64,000 nucleotides of DNA. Source: Pseudidiomarina mangrovi. Lineage in GTDB: Bacteria; Pseudomonadota; Gammaproteobacteria; Enterobacterales; Alteromonadaceae. Location of the stretch: positions 51,381-115,380 of the forward strand of contig NZ_RJLC01000001.1 in NCBI RefSeq assembly GCF_003999375.1, read 5' to 3'. The notes below the pieces were generated by a model. The model made no database searches and was not told the origin of the DNA. It saw only the letters and a program-made list of their open reading frames with translations. Shown here piece by piece: positions 9,913 to 19,489 of the stretch; within the stretch, counting starts at the first letter, position 1; each line of letters opens with the position of its first letter. Both the position numbers and the translations under genes were made by a program.

Positions 9913-10730
9913 ACTTCAGTAAAATGCATGGCTTAGGCAATGACTTCATGGTGATCGACGCAGTCACCCAAAACGTTTACGTCAATCCTGAACAGATCCG
10001 TCAATGGGCTGATCGCCATCGCGGCATTGGTTTTGACCAACTCCTGCTGGTTGAGCCGCCGTATGAGCCGGATAGCGATTTTCACTACCGTATTTTCAAT
10101 GCTGATGGCAGCGAAGTGTCGCAATGTGGCAACGGCGCGCGCTGTTTTGCGCTGTTCGTGAAACAAAAAGGCCTGACTAACAAAAACCATATTCGGGTCA
10201 GCACCAAAGTCGGCAAAATGGTGCTACACCATGAAAAAGATGGCCGCATCACGGTAGAAATGGGTATACCACAGTTCGCCCCAGCGCAGATCCCGTTTAA
10301 AGCCAATAAAGAAGAACTCACCTATGTGCTGCGCGAAGCTGAACACACCATTTTGTTCGGTGCCATGGGGCTGGGCAACCCGCACTGTGTGATTGAAACC
10401 ACCGACATCAGTACCGCTACGGTGAGCGAATTAGGGCCATTATTAGCCACACATGAACGCTTTCCTGAGGGCGTGAACGTTGGTTTTATGCAGATTATTG
10501 ACCGCGATACTATCAAGCTTCGGGTGTACGAGCGTGGCTGTGGTGAAACCCAAGCCTGTGGCAGTGGCGCCTGCGCGGCGGCGGTAATTGGTATGCGCCA
10601 AGGCAAATTAAATGATACGGTAAACGTGGAGTTACCCGGTGGCAATTTGACCATTCGTTGGCAACCAGGACATTCGGTGCGTATGACAGGCCCCGCCGAA
10701 CACGTCTTTGATGGACAATTACGACTATGA
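9909..10730 (+). CDS. dapF: Diaminopimelate epimerase
   Basis: 273 residues. Converts LL-DAP to meso-DAP for lysine and peptidoglycan. Both catalytic cysteines are visible: C73 in [10 protein letters not shown] and C217 in [12 protein letters not shown]-terminal [15 protein letters not shown] is diagnostic. Overlaps lysA by 4 nt and the DUF484 gene by 4 nt, indicating a tightly coupled operon. Confidence 0.97.
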   Translation: MNFSKMHGLGNDFMVIDAVTQNVYVNPEQIRQWADRHRGIGFDQLLLVEPPYEPDSDFHYRIFNADGSEVSQCGNGARCFALFVKQKGLTNKNHIRVSTKVGKMVLHHEKDGRITVEMGIPQFAPAQIPFKANKEELTYVLREAEHTILFGAMGLGNPHCVIETTDISTATVSELGPLLATHERFPEGVNVGFMQIIDRDTIKLRVYERGCGETQACGSGACAAAVIGMRQGKLNDTVNVELPGGNLTIRWQPGHSVRMTGPAEHVFDGQLRL

Positions 10731-11434
10731 CCAGCAAGCCTTTAGAAAATTATCAAGAACTGGGTGATATCGTGGTAGATGACGCCTTGATCGCCGCCTA
10801 TTTGCAGCAAAATCCGGATTTTTTTGAACGTCACCCCGACTTATTGCAACAAATGCGACTGCAACACGATGGTCGTGGCGCGGTGTCGTTGGTCGAGCGT
10901 CAGCAGCAGGTGCTGCGTCAGCGTTTGGCGCAACTCGAAGAGGAAATCACCGAGTTAATGACCACCGCACGGCGCAATGAAGAGCTGTTTACCCGTTACA
11001 GCGAGCTCTACGTGCACCTGCTGTGTTGCCGTGATATCAGCGAAGTGATGGATGCCCTGCAGCGTACGTTCTCGGAACAACTCAATATGCCAGCGCTGTC
11101 GTTGAAATTTTTTGACAGCCCGCTGGAATTAGCCGAACAATTTACCTTCGCTGCCGATACCCACAAGCAACTCTTGAGCAAGCGCTTTGCCCATAGCCCA
11201 ATTTATTTAGGCCGTTTAACCGCCGATGAGCAGAAGTTATTGTTCCCCAATGAGCAGATTGCCTCGGTGGCGCTGTTGCTCCTTGGCGAGCAAGGCGAGC
11301 TGGGCATGTTAGCCATTGGTAACCATGATGCCAGCCATTTTGAGCCGGCTATGGATACCCTGCTGGTGCGGCAATTACAGGCCTTGCTGAGCAAAATTCT
11401 GCCGCCATTACTCACCCACTATGAAGCTCTCTGA
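10727..11434 (+). CDS. DUF484 family protein
   Basis: 235 residues. Recognisable DUF484 start ([21 protein letters not shown]) and a GAF-like C-terminal half ending [18 protein letters not shown]. Function unknown; the gene is consistently found between dapF and xerC in gammaproteobacteria. Overlaps xerC by 14 nt. Confidence 0.9.
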   Translation: MTSKPLENYQELGDIVVDDALIAAYLQQNPDFFERHPDLLQQMRLQHDGRGAVSLVERQQQVLRQRLAQLEEEITELMTTARRNEELFTRYSELYVHLLCCRDISEVMDALQRTFSEQLNMPALSLKFFDSPLELAEQFTFAADTHKQLLSKRFAHSPIYLGRLTADEQKLLFPNEQIASVALLLLGEQGELGMLAIGNHDASHFEPAMDTLLVRQLQALLSKILPPLLTHYEAL

Positions 11435-12326
11435 GGCGCGGCAACGTTTCATTCGTCACTTAACCGGTGAACGCGGCTTAGCCGAGCATACCTTAAACAG
11501 TTACAGCCGAGTGCTAGACGCCGACATACTAGAGCTGGCGCAACAGCGTGTGGATAACGTGGCACAACTCAATTTACCCACCTTTGAGCGGTTGTTTGTC
11601 AGTTGGCGTCGCCGTGGCTTAGGCGATGCCTCATTAGCGCAGCGGTTGGCCGCCTGGCGCACCTTTTGTGGCTATGCCATGCGCGAAGGCTGGCTGCACG
11701 ACAACCCCGCCAGTCAGTTGAAAGCACCGCGCAAAGGCAAGCGGCTGCCGAAAAACCTAGATGTGGATAGCATCAGCCAATTATTGAAACTCCCCAGTGA
11801 TGATCCGCTGGCGCTGCGTGATGCGGCGATGATGGAATTGCTCTACGGCAGTGGCTTACGTTTGGCGGAGTTGGTGGCGCTAGATATCGATGCCATTAAT
11901 CCACGCCATCGCGAATTGCGCGTGATCGGTAAAGGGCAAAAGACCCGTATTGTGCCCTATGGCAAGTTCGCCGCCGAGGCGTTGCAGCGCTGGTTACCCG
12001 TTCGTAGCCAATGGTTGGCCGGTAATTTGACCGAGTTGGCGTTGTTTATTAGCCAACGCCAGCAGCGTATTAGCCCGCGCACGGTGCAGCAGCGGCTGAA
12101 TTTTTGGGGGCAACAACAGGGCCTGACCAGCAATTTACATCCGCACAAGTTGCGTCACTCGTTTGCCTCACACATGCTGGAATCAAGCGGTGACTTACGT
12201 GCGGTACAGGAGCTCCTCGGGCACGCCAATTTGAGCACCACCCAGGTGTATACGCACCTCGATTTTCAGCATTTAGCTAAGGTTTACGACGGCGCCCACC
12301 CACGCGCCCGCAAAAAACGCGATTAG
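11421..12326 (+). CDS. xerC: Site-specific tyrosine recombinase XerC
   Basis: 301 residues. N-terminal SAM-like core-binding domain (1-~90) and C-terminal catalytic domain with the full tyrosine recombinase set: R147 (GSGLRLAEL), K171 (GKGQKTR), H242/R245 (HPHKLRHSF), H268 (LLGHANLSTT), nucleophile Y277. Works with XerD at dif to resolve chromosome dimers. Confidence 0.96.
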   Translation: MKLSEARQRFIRHLTGERGLAEHTLNSYSRVLDADILELAQQRVDNVAQLNLPTFERLFVSWRRRGLGDASLAQRLAAWRTFCGYAMREGWLHDNPASQLKAPRKGKRLPKNLDVDSISQLLKLPSDDPLALRDAAMMELLYGSGLRLAELVALDIDAINPRHRELRVIGKGQKTRIVPYGKFAAEALQRWLPVRSQWLAGNLTELALFISQRQQRISPRTVQQRLNFWGQQQGLTSNLHPHKLRHSFASHMLESSGDLRAVQELLGHANLSTTQVYTHLDFQHLAKVYDGAHPRARKKRD

Positions 12327-12334
12327 GATGAAGC

Positions 12335-13048
12335 ATGCAGTTTTTCCGTCGATTGCGCCCAGTACAGGCGCTTAGTTTCGATCTTGATGACACCCTGTAC
12401 GATAACGTGCCAGTGATGATCCGCGCCGAGCAGGCCGGCTATGAGTTTTTGCGTGATACTTTTCCGCAAACGGCGCACTGGGGCATTCGCGACTGGGCGC
12501 GGCGGCGCAGTCATTTGATGCTGACTGATGAGTTGCTCGCCAGCGATATGACCGCACTGCGTTTGGCCACTATTGAGCAAGGTCTGTTGGCTGCGGGAGT
12601 TTCGCAAGCCGAAGCGATAGCTGGCGCTGAACAAGGTTTGGCGGTGTTTCTACGCGAACGCAATCAGGTGGCGATTAGCCCTGAAGTGCATCAGTTGCTA
12701 GCCGATTTAGGCCAGCGTTACCCGCTGCTGGCGCTGAGTAATGGCAACGTCAACGTGGCAACTATTGGCTTAGCTGACTATTTCAGCTTGATCTTACAAC
12801 CCGCACCACACCGCCGTGGCAAACCGCATGCCGACATGTTTGTGGCGGCTGAAAAACATCTACCTGCCCTAAAGCCAGCTGAATTTCTGCACATTGGCGA
12901 TAGTCCAACCGCAGATATCTTCGGCGCCCAACGCGCCGGCTGGCAGAGTGCCTGGTTCGCCGGCGGCCTCGGCCACCCCGAACAATTCAAAGTGCTCCCC
13001 ACCCTGCGCTTTGATGATCTTAGTGAACTGAGAGAGTTGCTGCTTTGA
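12335..13048 (+). CDS. yigB: HAD-superfamily phosphatase (YigB-like)
   Basis: 237 residues. HAD motif I DLDDT (D16 nucleophile, D18 acid), motif II LALSNGN, motif III K in HRRGKPHADMF, motif IV HIGDSPTAD. Position between xerC and uvrD matches E. coli yigB, a flavin-pathway phosphatase acting on 5-amino-6-(5-phosphoribitylamino)uracil; the substrate here is inferred from synteny. Confidence 0.85.
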   Translation: MQFFRRLRPVQALSFDLDDTLYDNVPVMIRAEQAGYEFLRDTFPQTAHWGIRDWARRRSHLMLTDELLASDMTALRLATIEQGLLAAGVSQAEAIAGAEQGLAVFLRERNQVAISPEVHQLLADLGQRYPLLALSNGNVNVATIGLADYFSLILQPAPHRRGKPHADMFVAAEKHLPALKPAEFLHIGDSPTADIFGAQRAGWQSAWFAGGLGHPEQFKVLPTLRFDDLSELRELLL

Positions 13049-13062
13049 TGTGAGAATGAGCT

Positions 13063-13350
13063 CTACAACCAAAGCTCACTTTGCTGACCACCAAGAATCG
13101 CCATGATCTCGACCATGTCGTCATTCTGTCGAAAGTAGATACTATCGACGCCGCATACAGCACGGCGATATCCAGGCCGAATGTGGTCGACACTCGGGAA
13201 GCTCAGCGGTGCCTGTGCGATCCGTTCAAACGCATCAAAGAAAGCAGCAAAGTAGGTATCAGCTTGAGTTTCACCAAACACTTGATAGCCATAGCTATAG
13301 ATTCGTTTTAGATCGGCCTTAGCTGCATTCGATAAATAATAGTTAGCCAT
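13063..13350 (-). CDS. parE: ParE/RelE-family toxin
   Basis: 95 residues with the ParE pattern: N-terminal YYLSNAAKADLKRIYSYGYQVFG, Y...FFDAFERIAQAPLSFPSV, RPGYRRAVCGVDSIYFR, and C-terminal VEIMAILGGQQ. Members inhibit gyrase or act as RNases; which applies cannot be read from sequence. 3 bp after the antitoxin gene on the same strand. The pair interrupts the usually adjacent yigB and uvrD. Confidence 0.88.
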   Translation of the reverse strand: MANYYLSNAAKADLKRIYSYGYQVFGETQADTYFAAFFDAFERIAQAPLSFPSVDHIRPGYRRAVCGVDSIYFRQNDDMVEIMAILGGQQSELWL

Positions 13351-13353
13351 GGG

Positions 13354-13596
13354 TTATGGCAATTCAGGAATTTTTAACTGCGCTTTAAACTCAGCGAGAA
13401 TCTCTGCTGGGGATTGCTCGGTGAACCCACTCTGTTCAGCCAAGGCAAGTTTTTGGTTGATGGCTTCAACGCGCCGAGCGCGCCGGATCAAATCGTTAAT
13501 CAGCTCGCTTTTGCTGCTGTATTCACCGGTTTCTTCAACGTGTAGCCGCAGCCACTGATCATTTTGCTCTGTTAGCGTAATACTTTGACGCGTCAT
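13354..13596 (-). CDS. parD: ParD-family antitoxin
   Basis: 80 residues: ribbon-helix-helix N-terminus (QSITLTEQNDQWLRLHVEETGEYSSKSELINDLIRRA) and a C-terminal toxin-binding tail. Strong GGAGGAT Shine-Dalgarno 6 nt before the ATG. Likely autorepressor through the palindrome at 13621-13638. Confidence 0.88.
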   Translation of the reverse strand: MTRQSITLTEQNDQWLRLHVEETGEYSSKSELINDLIRRARRVEAINQKLALAEQSGFTEQSPAEILAEFKAQLKIPELP

Positions 13597-13620
13597 GGCT
13601 TATCCTCCAATGCGAACTTC

Positions 13621-13638
13621 TGGTGTAAATTTACACCA
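13621..13638. promoter_or_regulatory. parDE operator palindrome
   Basis: TGGTGTAAATTTACACCA is a perfect 18-bp palindrome 25 bp upstream of the parD ATG. A second imperfect copy, TAGTGGCAATTTACACTA at 13697-13714, matches 14 of 18 positions and lies nearer uvrD, so the RHH antitoxin may bind both and touch the uvrD promoter. Confidence 0.75.
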
Positions 13639-13680
13639 CATGAACTGTGTTGGCAAATGCTGAGACCGAATCGGCTATTA

Positions 13681-13696
13681 CTGGTTGCCTATACAG
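13681..13696 (+). promoter_or_regulatory. Putative LexA box of uvrD
   Basis: CTGGTTGCCTATACAG fits CTGT-N8-ACAG with one mismatch in the left half (CTGG), 53 bp before the uvrD start. uvrD is an SOS gene in E. coli, which makes the match credible. Confidence 0.5.
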
Positions 13697-13748
13697 TAGT
13701 GGCAATTTACACTAAGCCGCATAGCCCGAATCAAGGAAACCAAACGCT

Positions 13749-15974
13749 GTGACAAGTCATCCACTGCTAGACCAACTCAACCAAAAGCAACGCGAAGCGG
13801 TATCCGCTTCTGAGCGACATATGCTGGTGCTGGCTGGCGCTGGTAGTGGTAAAACCCGGGTGTTGGTGCATCGTATTGCCTGGTTGCTGCAAGAAAAACG
13901 GGTGTCGCCGTTTAGTATTATGGCGGTGACCTTTACCAACAAAGCGGCGGCGGAAATGCGTGGGCGGGTAGAGCAATTACTCGGCAGCTCGGTGCGCTCC
14001 ATGTGGATAGGCACCTTTCACGGCTTGGCGCATCGGCTACTGCGTGCCCACTACATGGATGTGAAACTACCGCAGAGCTTTCAGATTATCGACTCTGACG
14101 ACCAGCAGCGTATCGTCAAACGGGTGATCAAGAACCTGAACCTGGACGAAAAACGTTGGCCCGCCAAACAGGCCTGCTGGTTTATCAACGGCAAAAAAGA
14201 CGAAGGCCTACGCGCCGAAAACCTCGACGGCTATGACATTAACGAACGCACTTTAAAAGAAATCTATGCCGGTTACCAAGATGCCTGCGACCGCGCAGGG
14301 CTGGTGGATTTTGCCGAACTGTTGCTACGCGCCCACGAACTATTACGCGATAACCGCATCATTCGTGAGCATTACCAACGCCGCTTTCGCCATTTGCTGG
14401 TGGATGAGTTTCAAGACACCAACTCCATTCAGTACGCTTGGGTCAAACTGCTATCAGCCACTGGTGCCAATGGTGTTGATGAAAACTACGTCACCATTGT
14501 TGGCGATGACGACCAGTCTATTTACGGCTGGCGCGGCGCCAAAGTCGAAAATATCCAGCAGTTTTTGCGCGATTACCCCAATGTACTGACGGTGCGACTG
14601 GAGCAAAACTACCGCTCCACCGCGACTATTTTGCGCGCTGCCAACGCGGTCATTGCACAAAACTATGACCGCCTCGGCAAAGACTTGTGGACCGACGGCA
14701 ACGAAGGCGAGCAGATTGACCTTTATGCTGCCTACAACGAAGTCGACGAAGCCCGCTACATCGCCGCACAAATAGAAGCCTGGCACGAAAAAGGGAACTT
14801 ACTCAGTGATGTAGCGCTGTTGTACCGTAGCAACGCGCAATCGCGGGTGCTCGAAGAAGCGCTGATTCGTGGCCGAATTCCCTACCGTATTTATGGTGGC
14901 TTGCGCTTCTTTGATCGGCAGGAAATCAAAGATGCCCTGGCCTATTTGAACCTGATAGCCAGCCGCGTCAACGATGCTGCCTTGGAGCGGGTGATCAACA
15001 CGCCAACCCGTGGTATCGGCGACCGCACCGTCGATATTATTCGCGCCGCCGCACGTGAACAAGGCGAGTCGTTATGGCATGCCGCCAAGCGCTTAGTGGC
15101 CGAGAAAGTACTGAGTGGCCGCGCCGCCAATGCGGTAAAAGAATTCATCAGCTTGATTGACCGCTTAGAAGATGAAACCAGCGAGTTTAGCTTGGGCCGC
15201 CAAGTCGACACGGTGATCAAAGACTCCGGGCTGATGGCTATGTACGCCTCGGAAAAAGGCGAGAAAGCCGAAACCCGGGTGGAAAACTTAAAAGAGCTGG
15301 TCAGTGCCTGCGATAACTTTGATGCCGATGATCAGGTGTTTGATGACGACAGCCCAGACATGACGCCACTGACCTCATTCTTGTCACACGCGGCGCTGGA
15401 ATCGGGCGAAGAACAAGCCGACGAGTATCAAGATGCGGTACAGCTGATGACCTTGCACAGCGCCAAAGGCTTGGAATTTCCGCTGGTATTTATGACTGGG
15501 GTAGAAGAAGGGCTTTTTCCGTCGCAGCAGTCCATTGGCGAGTCGGGCCGCATCGAAGAAGAGCGCCGACTGTGCTACGTGGGCATGACCCGCGCCATGA
15601 AAAAGCTAGTACTTACTTACGCCGAACAGCGCCGCATTTATGGTCAGGAACAGATACATAGTGTTAGCCGCTTTATTGGCGAGATCCCCTCCGATGCGCT
15701 CTACCATGTACGCATGCAGCGCCGCAACGATAGCTACGGTGACAGCTTTTCTGGCAGCACTGGCGGCCGTTTTCACACTGGGGCCAGCCATGAAACCTTT
15801 GAACAAACCGGTTTTCAGCTCGGCCAGCGGGTACGCCATGCCAAGTTTGGCGAAGGCACGGTGATCAACTATGAAGGCAGTGGCGCGCAAAGCCGTATTC
15901 AAATCAACTTTGATGAATTCGGCTTAGGCAGCAAATGGCTGGTGGTGGCTTACGCGCGTTTAGATCGGCTTTGA
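13749..15974 (+). CDS. uvrD: DNA helicase II UvrD
   Basis: 741 residues, superfamily 1 3'-5' helicase for nucleotide excision and mismatch repair. N-terminal LNQKQREAV Q-motif, Walker A AGAGSGKT, motif Ia TFTNKAAAEM, Walker B VDEFQDTN, GDDDQSIYGWRGA, QNYRS, LMTLHSAKGLEFPLVF and VGMTRA are all present; the C-terminal tudor-like segment (GQRVRHAKFGEGTV) is complete. Start is GTG at 13749 with AAGGA about 12 nt upstream. Convergent with rarD, overlapping by 25 bp. Confidence 0.97.
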   Translation: MTSHPLLDQLNQKQREAVSASERHMLVLAGAGSGKTRVLVHRIAWLLQEKRVSPFSIMAVTFTNKAAAEMRGRVEQLLGSSVRSMWIGTFHGLAHRLLRAHYMDVKLPQSFQIIDSDDQQRIVKRVIKNLNLDEKRWPAKQACWFINGKKDEGLRAENLDGYDINERTLKEIYAGYQDACDRAGLVDFAELLLRAHELLRDNRIIREHYQRRFRHLLVDEFQDTNSIQYAWVKLLSATGANGVDENYVTIVGDDDQSIYGWRGAKVENIQQFLRDYPNVLTVRLEQNYRSTATILRAANAVIAQNYDRLGKDLWTDGNEGEQIDLYAAYNEVDEARYIAAQIEAWHEKGNLLSDVALLYRSNAQSRVLEEALIRGRIPYRIYGGLRFFDRQEIKDALAYLNLIASRVNDAALERVINTPTRGIGDRTVDIIRAAAREQGESLWHAAKRLVAEKVLSGRAANAVKEFISLIDRLEDETSEFSLGRQVDTVIKDSGLMAMYASEKGEKAETRVENLKELVSACDNFDADDQVFDDDSPDMTPLTSFLSHAALESGEEQADEYQDAVQLMTLHSAKGLEFPLVFMTGVEEGLFPSQQSIGESGRIEEERRLCYVGMTRAMKKLVLTYAEQRRIYGQEQIHSVSRFIGEIPSDALYHVRMQRRNDSYGDSFSGSTGGRFHTGASHETFEQTGFQLGQRVRHAKFGEGTVINYEGSGAQSRIQINFDEFGLGSKWLVVAYARLDRL

Positions 15975-16849
15975 AAAATAATGGTGTCGATACTATAGAG
16001 CGCCAGAGCCGCCCAAATAATCCCAAAAGTCACCAGCTTGTCCATGGCCAGTGGCTCGTTGTAAAGCCACACTGCCACCACAAACATCAAACTGGGCCCA
16101 ATGTATTGAAAGAAGCCTAAGGTGGAGTAGCGAATGCGTTGCGCCGCAGCGGTGAAGCACAGCAACGGTACGGTAGTGACAATACCAGCGGCAATTAGTA
16201 ACAGGTTCAGCGACCAACTGTTTTGGCTCATGTCAGCGGCCATAGAGTTGGCGAAGAACAGCATGTAAATAAGCACAATCGGCAGCAAAATCAGCGTTTC
16301 TAGCCATAGCCCGGTAATCGAATCCACCGGTAACCGCTTACGAATGCCGCCATACACCGAGAAGCTGGTTGCCAGCACCAGCGCTATCCACGGCACTTCG
16401 CCAAAACTCACTATCTGCACCATCACACCGGTTACCGCCATGGCAATAGCGACCCACTGCATGCGGCGCATACGCTCACCGAAAAAGGCCATGCCAATCG
16501 CCACATTAAGCAGCGGGTTAATGTAGTAACCCAAGCTGGCATCGAGAATACGGTCGGCATTGACCGCCCAAATAAATAAGAACCAGTTACCGCCCAGCAA
16601 TACCGTTGCTAAGGCTAGCTTCAACATGGTCGGACGATGGCGCAAAATCGGCTTCAAGCGCTCTAGGCGGCTGGTCAGCAGAATCAGTCCGAACACTAGA
16701 ATAAACGACCAAATAATCCGATGGCTTAAGATTTCAGCCGCCGGAACTGCCGCTAACAGCTTGAAATAAATAGGTGCCACACCCCAAATGGTGTAAGCAG
16801 CAATTGCAAAGAGCACCCCTTGGCGGGTGCGGATAGCGGTGTCAGTCAT
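15950..16849 (-). CDS. rarD: RarD-type EamA permease
   Basis: 299 residues from the ATG at 16849, ten predicted TM helices. RarD signature RQGVLFAIAAYTIWGVAPIYFKLL at the N-terminus and the LGYYINPLLNVAIGMAFFGERM motif. Inner-membrane transporter of the drug/metabolite superfamily (family name from chloramphenicol sensitivity); substrate unknown. A longer frame to 16933 lacks RBS support and would begin with non-conserved residues. Divergent from recQ. Confidence 0.9.
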   Translation of the reverse strand: MTDTAIRTRQGVLFAIAAYTIWGVAPIYFKLLAAVPAAEILSHRIIWSFILVFGLILLTSRLERLKPILRHRPTMLKLALATVLLGGNWFLFIWAVNADRILDASLGYYINPLLNVAIGMAFFGERMRRMQWVAIAMAVTGVMVQIVSFGEVPWIALVLATSFSVYGGIRKRLPVDSITGLWLETLILLPIVLIYMLFFANSMAADMSQNSWSLNLLLIAAGIVTTVPLLCFTAAAQRIRYSTLGFFQYIGPSLMFVVAVWLYNEPLAMDKLVTFGIIWAALALYSIDTIIFQSRSKRA

Positions 16850-16938
16850 TGCGTAAATTGGCCATTGGCGGTGGTGCTTCGGAGCAGGGATGCATACAAT
16901 AGAGCCATTCCACCTAGCGGTCAATTGGAGCACTACCT

Positions 16939-18738
16939 TTGTCTAACCCCGCGCTGTCCAAAGTTCTTGCCGATGTGTTTGGTTACACGGTGTTCCGTGA
17001 AGGCCAACAGCAGGTGATTGAAGCCGTTCGTGGTGGCCATGACGCCTTGGTACTGATGCCCACAGGTGGCGGTAAATCGTTGTGTTATCAATTGCCGGCG
17101 TTAGTATCTGAAGGTTTGACAGTGGTCATTTCGCCGCTGATATCACTCATGCAAGATCAAGTGGAAGCCTTGCAAGCCATGGGTGTTGCCGCCGCGGCGT
17201 TGCATAACGGCTTAACTGCGGAAGTCAGCGCCCAAGCTATGCAGGACTTGCATCAAGGCACCATTCGTCTGCTCTATGTTAGCCCTGAGCGCGCCTTAAC
17301 CTCGTTTTTTATGCGTAATTTGCAGCAATGGCAGGTGGCGTTAGTGGCCATTGATGAGGCCCATTGTATTTCGCAGTGGGGTCATGACTTCCGCCCTGAA
17401 TATGGCCAACTGGGGCAGTTACGTGCCGCCCTGCCACAAGTGCCGTTTATGGCATTGACCGCGACCGCCGACATGGCCACTGAGGCCGACATTGTCGAGC
17501 GTCTGCAGTTACGCCAGCCGATTATCTACAAAGGCTCGTTTGACCGCCCCAACATTCGCTATGTGGTGGAAGAGAAGTTCAAACCGCAGAAACAGCTGCG
17601 CGATTACATTGGCCGCCAGCGTGGTGCCTCCGGCATCGTTTATTGCGGTAGCCGTAAGCGCGTTGATGAGCTGGCTGATCGGCTGGCCGGCGACGGCATT
17701 CGGGTGGCGGCCTATCATGCGGGGCTCGATCATGAAACCCGTGAAAGCGTGCTGCGGCGTTTTGTCCGCGATGACTTAGATGTGGTGGTAGCAACGGTGG
17801 CCTTTGGCATGGGTATCAATAAGCCCAACGTACGCTTTGTCGTGCATTACGACATTCCCCGCAGTGTTGAAGCCTACTACCAAGAGACTGGCCGCGCCGG
17901 TCGCGACGGTCTGCCAGCCGAAGCAGTGCTGCTGTACGACCCCGCTGATGCGGCCTGGATACGCAACGTCATTAATGAGCACCCAGACGACGACCGCCGC
18001 CGCGTAGAGCAACATAAGTTCGCCGCCATGCAAGCGCTTGGTGAGGCGCAAACCTGCCGCCGTTTGGTGCTACTGAATTACTTCAACGAGTATCGCAGTG
18101 AGCCGTGCAAGAACTGCGATATTTGCCTAGATCCGCCACGCCAATACGACGGCACCGAAGATGCGCAAAAAGTGCTGAGCTGCATTTACCGTGTTGGCCA
18201 GCGCTTTGGTGCCAATCACGTGATTGATGTGCTGCGCGGCTCTAAATCTCAGCGCATTACCGAGTACGGCCACGAGAAGCTCAGCACTTATGGTATTGGC
18301 ACTGAGCGCAGCCACGATTATTGGTTGGCGGTGATTCGGCAACTGATTCACCGCGGCCTGGTGGTGCAAAACGTGCAGCAATACGGTGTGTTGCAGCTGA
18401 CTGCCGAGGCGCGCCCGGTGCTACGCAGCGAAATTGCCCTGCAACTGGCCGAGCCACGCATCAACTTAGTGGTCAGCAAACCTCGTGTGGCCGATCGCGG
18501 CGACTACGACAAAGTCCTGTTCCGCCGCCTGCGCGCCCTGCGCAAGCAACTGGCTGATGCCGAAGAAGTGCCGCCATTCGTAGTTTTCAACGACACCACC
18601 CTGGTGGAAATGTGCATTCGCTACCCTACTAATGCCGATGCCCTACTCAGCGTCACCGGCGTGGGCGCGAAGAAACTCGAGCGCTACGGCGCACCGTTTT
18701 TAGAGGCAATCACCGAGTATCTGGATGGCGATGGCTGA
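16939..18738 (+). CDS. recQ: ATP-dependent DNA helicase RecQ
   Basis: 599 residues. Walker A MPTGGGKS, DEAH box with aromatic-rich loop (DEAHCISQWGHDFRPEY), helicase motif VI QETGRAGRDG, zinc-binding cysteines C..(16)..CKNCDIC, winged helix and a C-terminal HRDC domain (LLSVTGVGAKKLERYG). TTG start at 16939 has GGAG 8 nt upstream. Acts in recombination and fork repair. Confidence 0.96.
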   Translation: MSNPALSKVLADVFGYTVFREGQQQVIEAVRGGHDALVLMPTGGGKSLCYQLPALVSEGLTVVISPLISLMQDQVEALQAMGVAAAALHNGLTAEVSAQAMQDLHQGTIRLLYVSPERALTSFFMRNLQQWQVALVAIDEAHCISQWGHDFRPEYGQLGQLRAALPQVPFMALTATADMATEADIVERLQLRQPIIYKGSFDRPNIRYVVEEKFKPQKQLRDYIGRQRGASGIVYCGSRKRVDELADRLAGDGIRVAAYHAGLDHETRESVLRRFVRDDLDVVVATVAFGMGINKPNVRFVVHYDIPRSVEAYYQETGRAGRDGLPAEAVLLYDPADAAWIRNVINEHPDDDRRRVEQHKFAAMQALGEAQTCRRLVLLNYFNEYRSEPCKNCDICLDPPRQYDGTEDAQKVLSCIYRVGQRFGANHVIDVLRGSKSQRITEYGHEKLSTYGIGTERSHDYWLAVIRQLIHRGLVVQNVQQYGVLQLTAEARPVLRSEIALQLAEPRINLVVSKPRVADRGDYDKVLFRRLRALRKQLADAEEVPPFVVFNDTTLVEMCIRYPTNADALLSVTGVGAKKLERYGAPFLEAITEYLDGDG

Positions 18739-18812
18739 ACTTGCGGGGCGAGCTAACCATTTACTAGCTATACTTCGATTGAAATGGACATTGAGATAGC
18801 AAGGTGGACTTT

Positions 18813-18995
18813 ATGGTGACCGACAATCCAACAGGAACATCAACTAATGGAGTTATGCCACAACAGGCATCACGTGAGCTTATTGATCAGAAAAGACGTC
18901 AGCAATGGCTTCGTGACAATCAGCAAGCACTTGAAGATTGCAATCAGCTGACCGAAGCCCATGGCTTATTTGCTGATTCACATCGAGTATTCTGA
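18813..18995 (+). CDS. Orphan CcdA-family antitoxin
   Basis: 60 residues. The C-terminal half (QQWLRDNQQALEDCNQLTEAHGLFADSHRVF) has the CcdA pattern W..EN..A....N..VE..G.FADE.R.F that wraps the CcdB toxin. AAGGTGG precedes the ATG. No ccdB-like frame follows before the convergent merR gene at 19028, so the toxin has been lost or lies elsewhere. Confidence 0.65.
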   Translation: MVTDNPTGTSTNGVMPQQASRELIDQKRRQQWLRDNQQALEDCNQLTEAHGLFADSHRVF

Positions 18996-19027
18996 CGTCT
19001 TTGTATTTCCTACCCACATACGCGATC

Positions 19028-19414
19028 TCAGGGCCCATCAATAAAGGCGGCAATAATTGGGCAGGGCTGATTTGTGCTATGCTCACAGGCGTGAGCGAGC
19101 TTTTTTAAGGCGGCTTGTGCGCTCTGTAATTGTTCCAATTGCTGATCAATGGCTTGTAGCCGTATTAGAGCCAGTTGCCGCGCTTGCGCATGGTCCTGTG
19201 AGGCATCCATGTCGAGTAGCAACTTAATTTCTTTTAGCGCAAAGCCGGCGGCTTGGGCCCGCTTAATAAACACCAATTGGCGCAGATGGTGATCACCATA
19301 GTGGCGTACCGCGCCTTGTGACGATGGCGTTGGCAGTAATCCTTGGCGCTGATAATAGCGCACGGTTTCAACGCTTACAGATGCGCTTGCCGCAAGTTTT
19401 CCGATAGTAAACAT
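19028..19414 (-). CDS. MerR-family metal-type regulator
   Basis: 128 residues. Winged HTH (MFTIGKLAASASVSVETVRYY), dimerisation helix, and a metal-binding loop C110-x7-C118-P-I-I like CueR and relatives. The position that sets charge selectivity in CueR/MerR (Ser or Cys) appears to be Ala, so the inducer cannot be assigned. Start at 19414 has AGAGGTG upstream. Divergent from the glutaredoxin-MauE fusion gene, which it probably controls through the operator at 19427-19448. Confidence 0.85.
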   Translation of the reverse strand: MFTIGKLAASASVSVETVRYYQRQGLLPTPSSQGAVRHYGDHHLRQLVFIKRAQAAGFALKEIKLLLDMDASQDHAQARQLALIRLQAIDQQLEQLQSAQAALKKLAHACEHSTNQPCPIIAAFIDGP

Positions 19415-19423
19415 AATCACCTC

Positions 19424-19454
19424 TTGACTCCGTACCATAGTACAGAGTTTAAAC
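19424..19454 (+). promoter_or_regulatory. MerR-type promoter/operator
   Basis: TTGACT (19424-19429) and TTAAAC (19449-19454) are separated by 19 bp, the lengthened spacer typical of MerR-activated promoters. Inside the spacer is a dyad: ACTCCGTAC and GTACAGAGT (19427-19448), one mismatch, close to mer-type operators. It reads toward the gene at 19490. Confidence 0.75.
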
Positions 19455-19489
19455 TTCTCCACGTCAATAACAAGTACCGGAGATCAACC

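Noticed and set aside
18996-19027. ccdB toxin remnant after the CcdA-like gene
   Set aside because: The 32 bases before merR show no convincing CcdB similarity in any frame.
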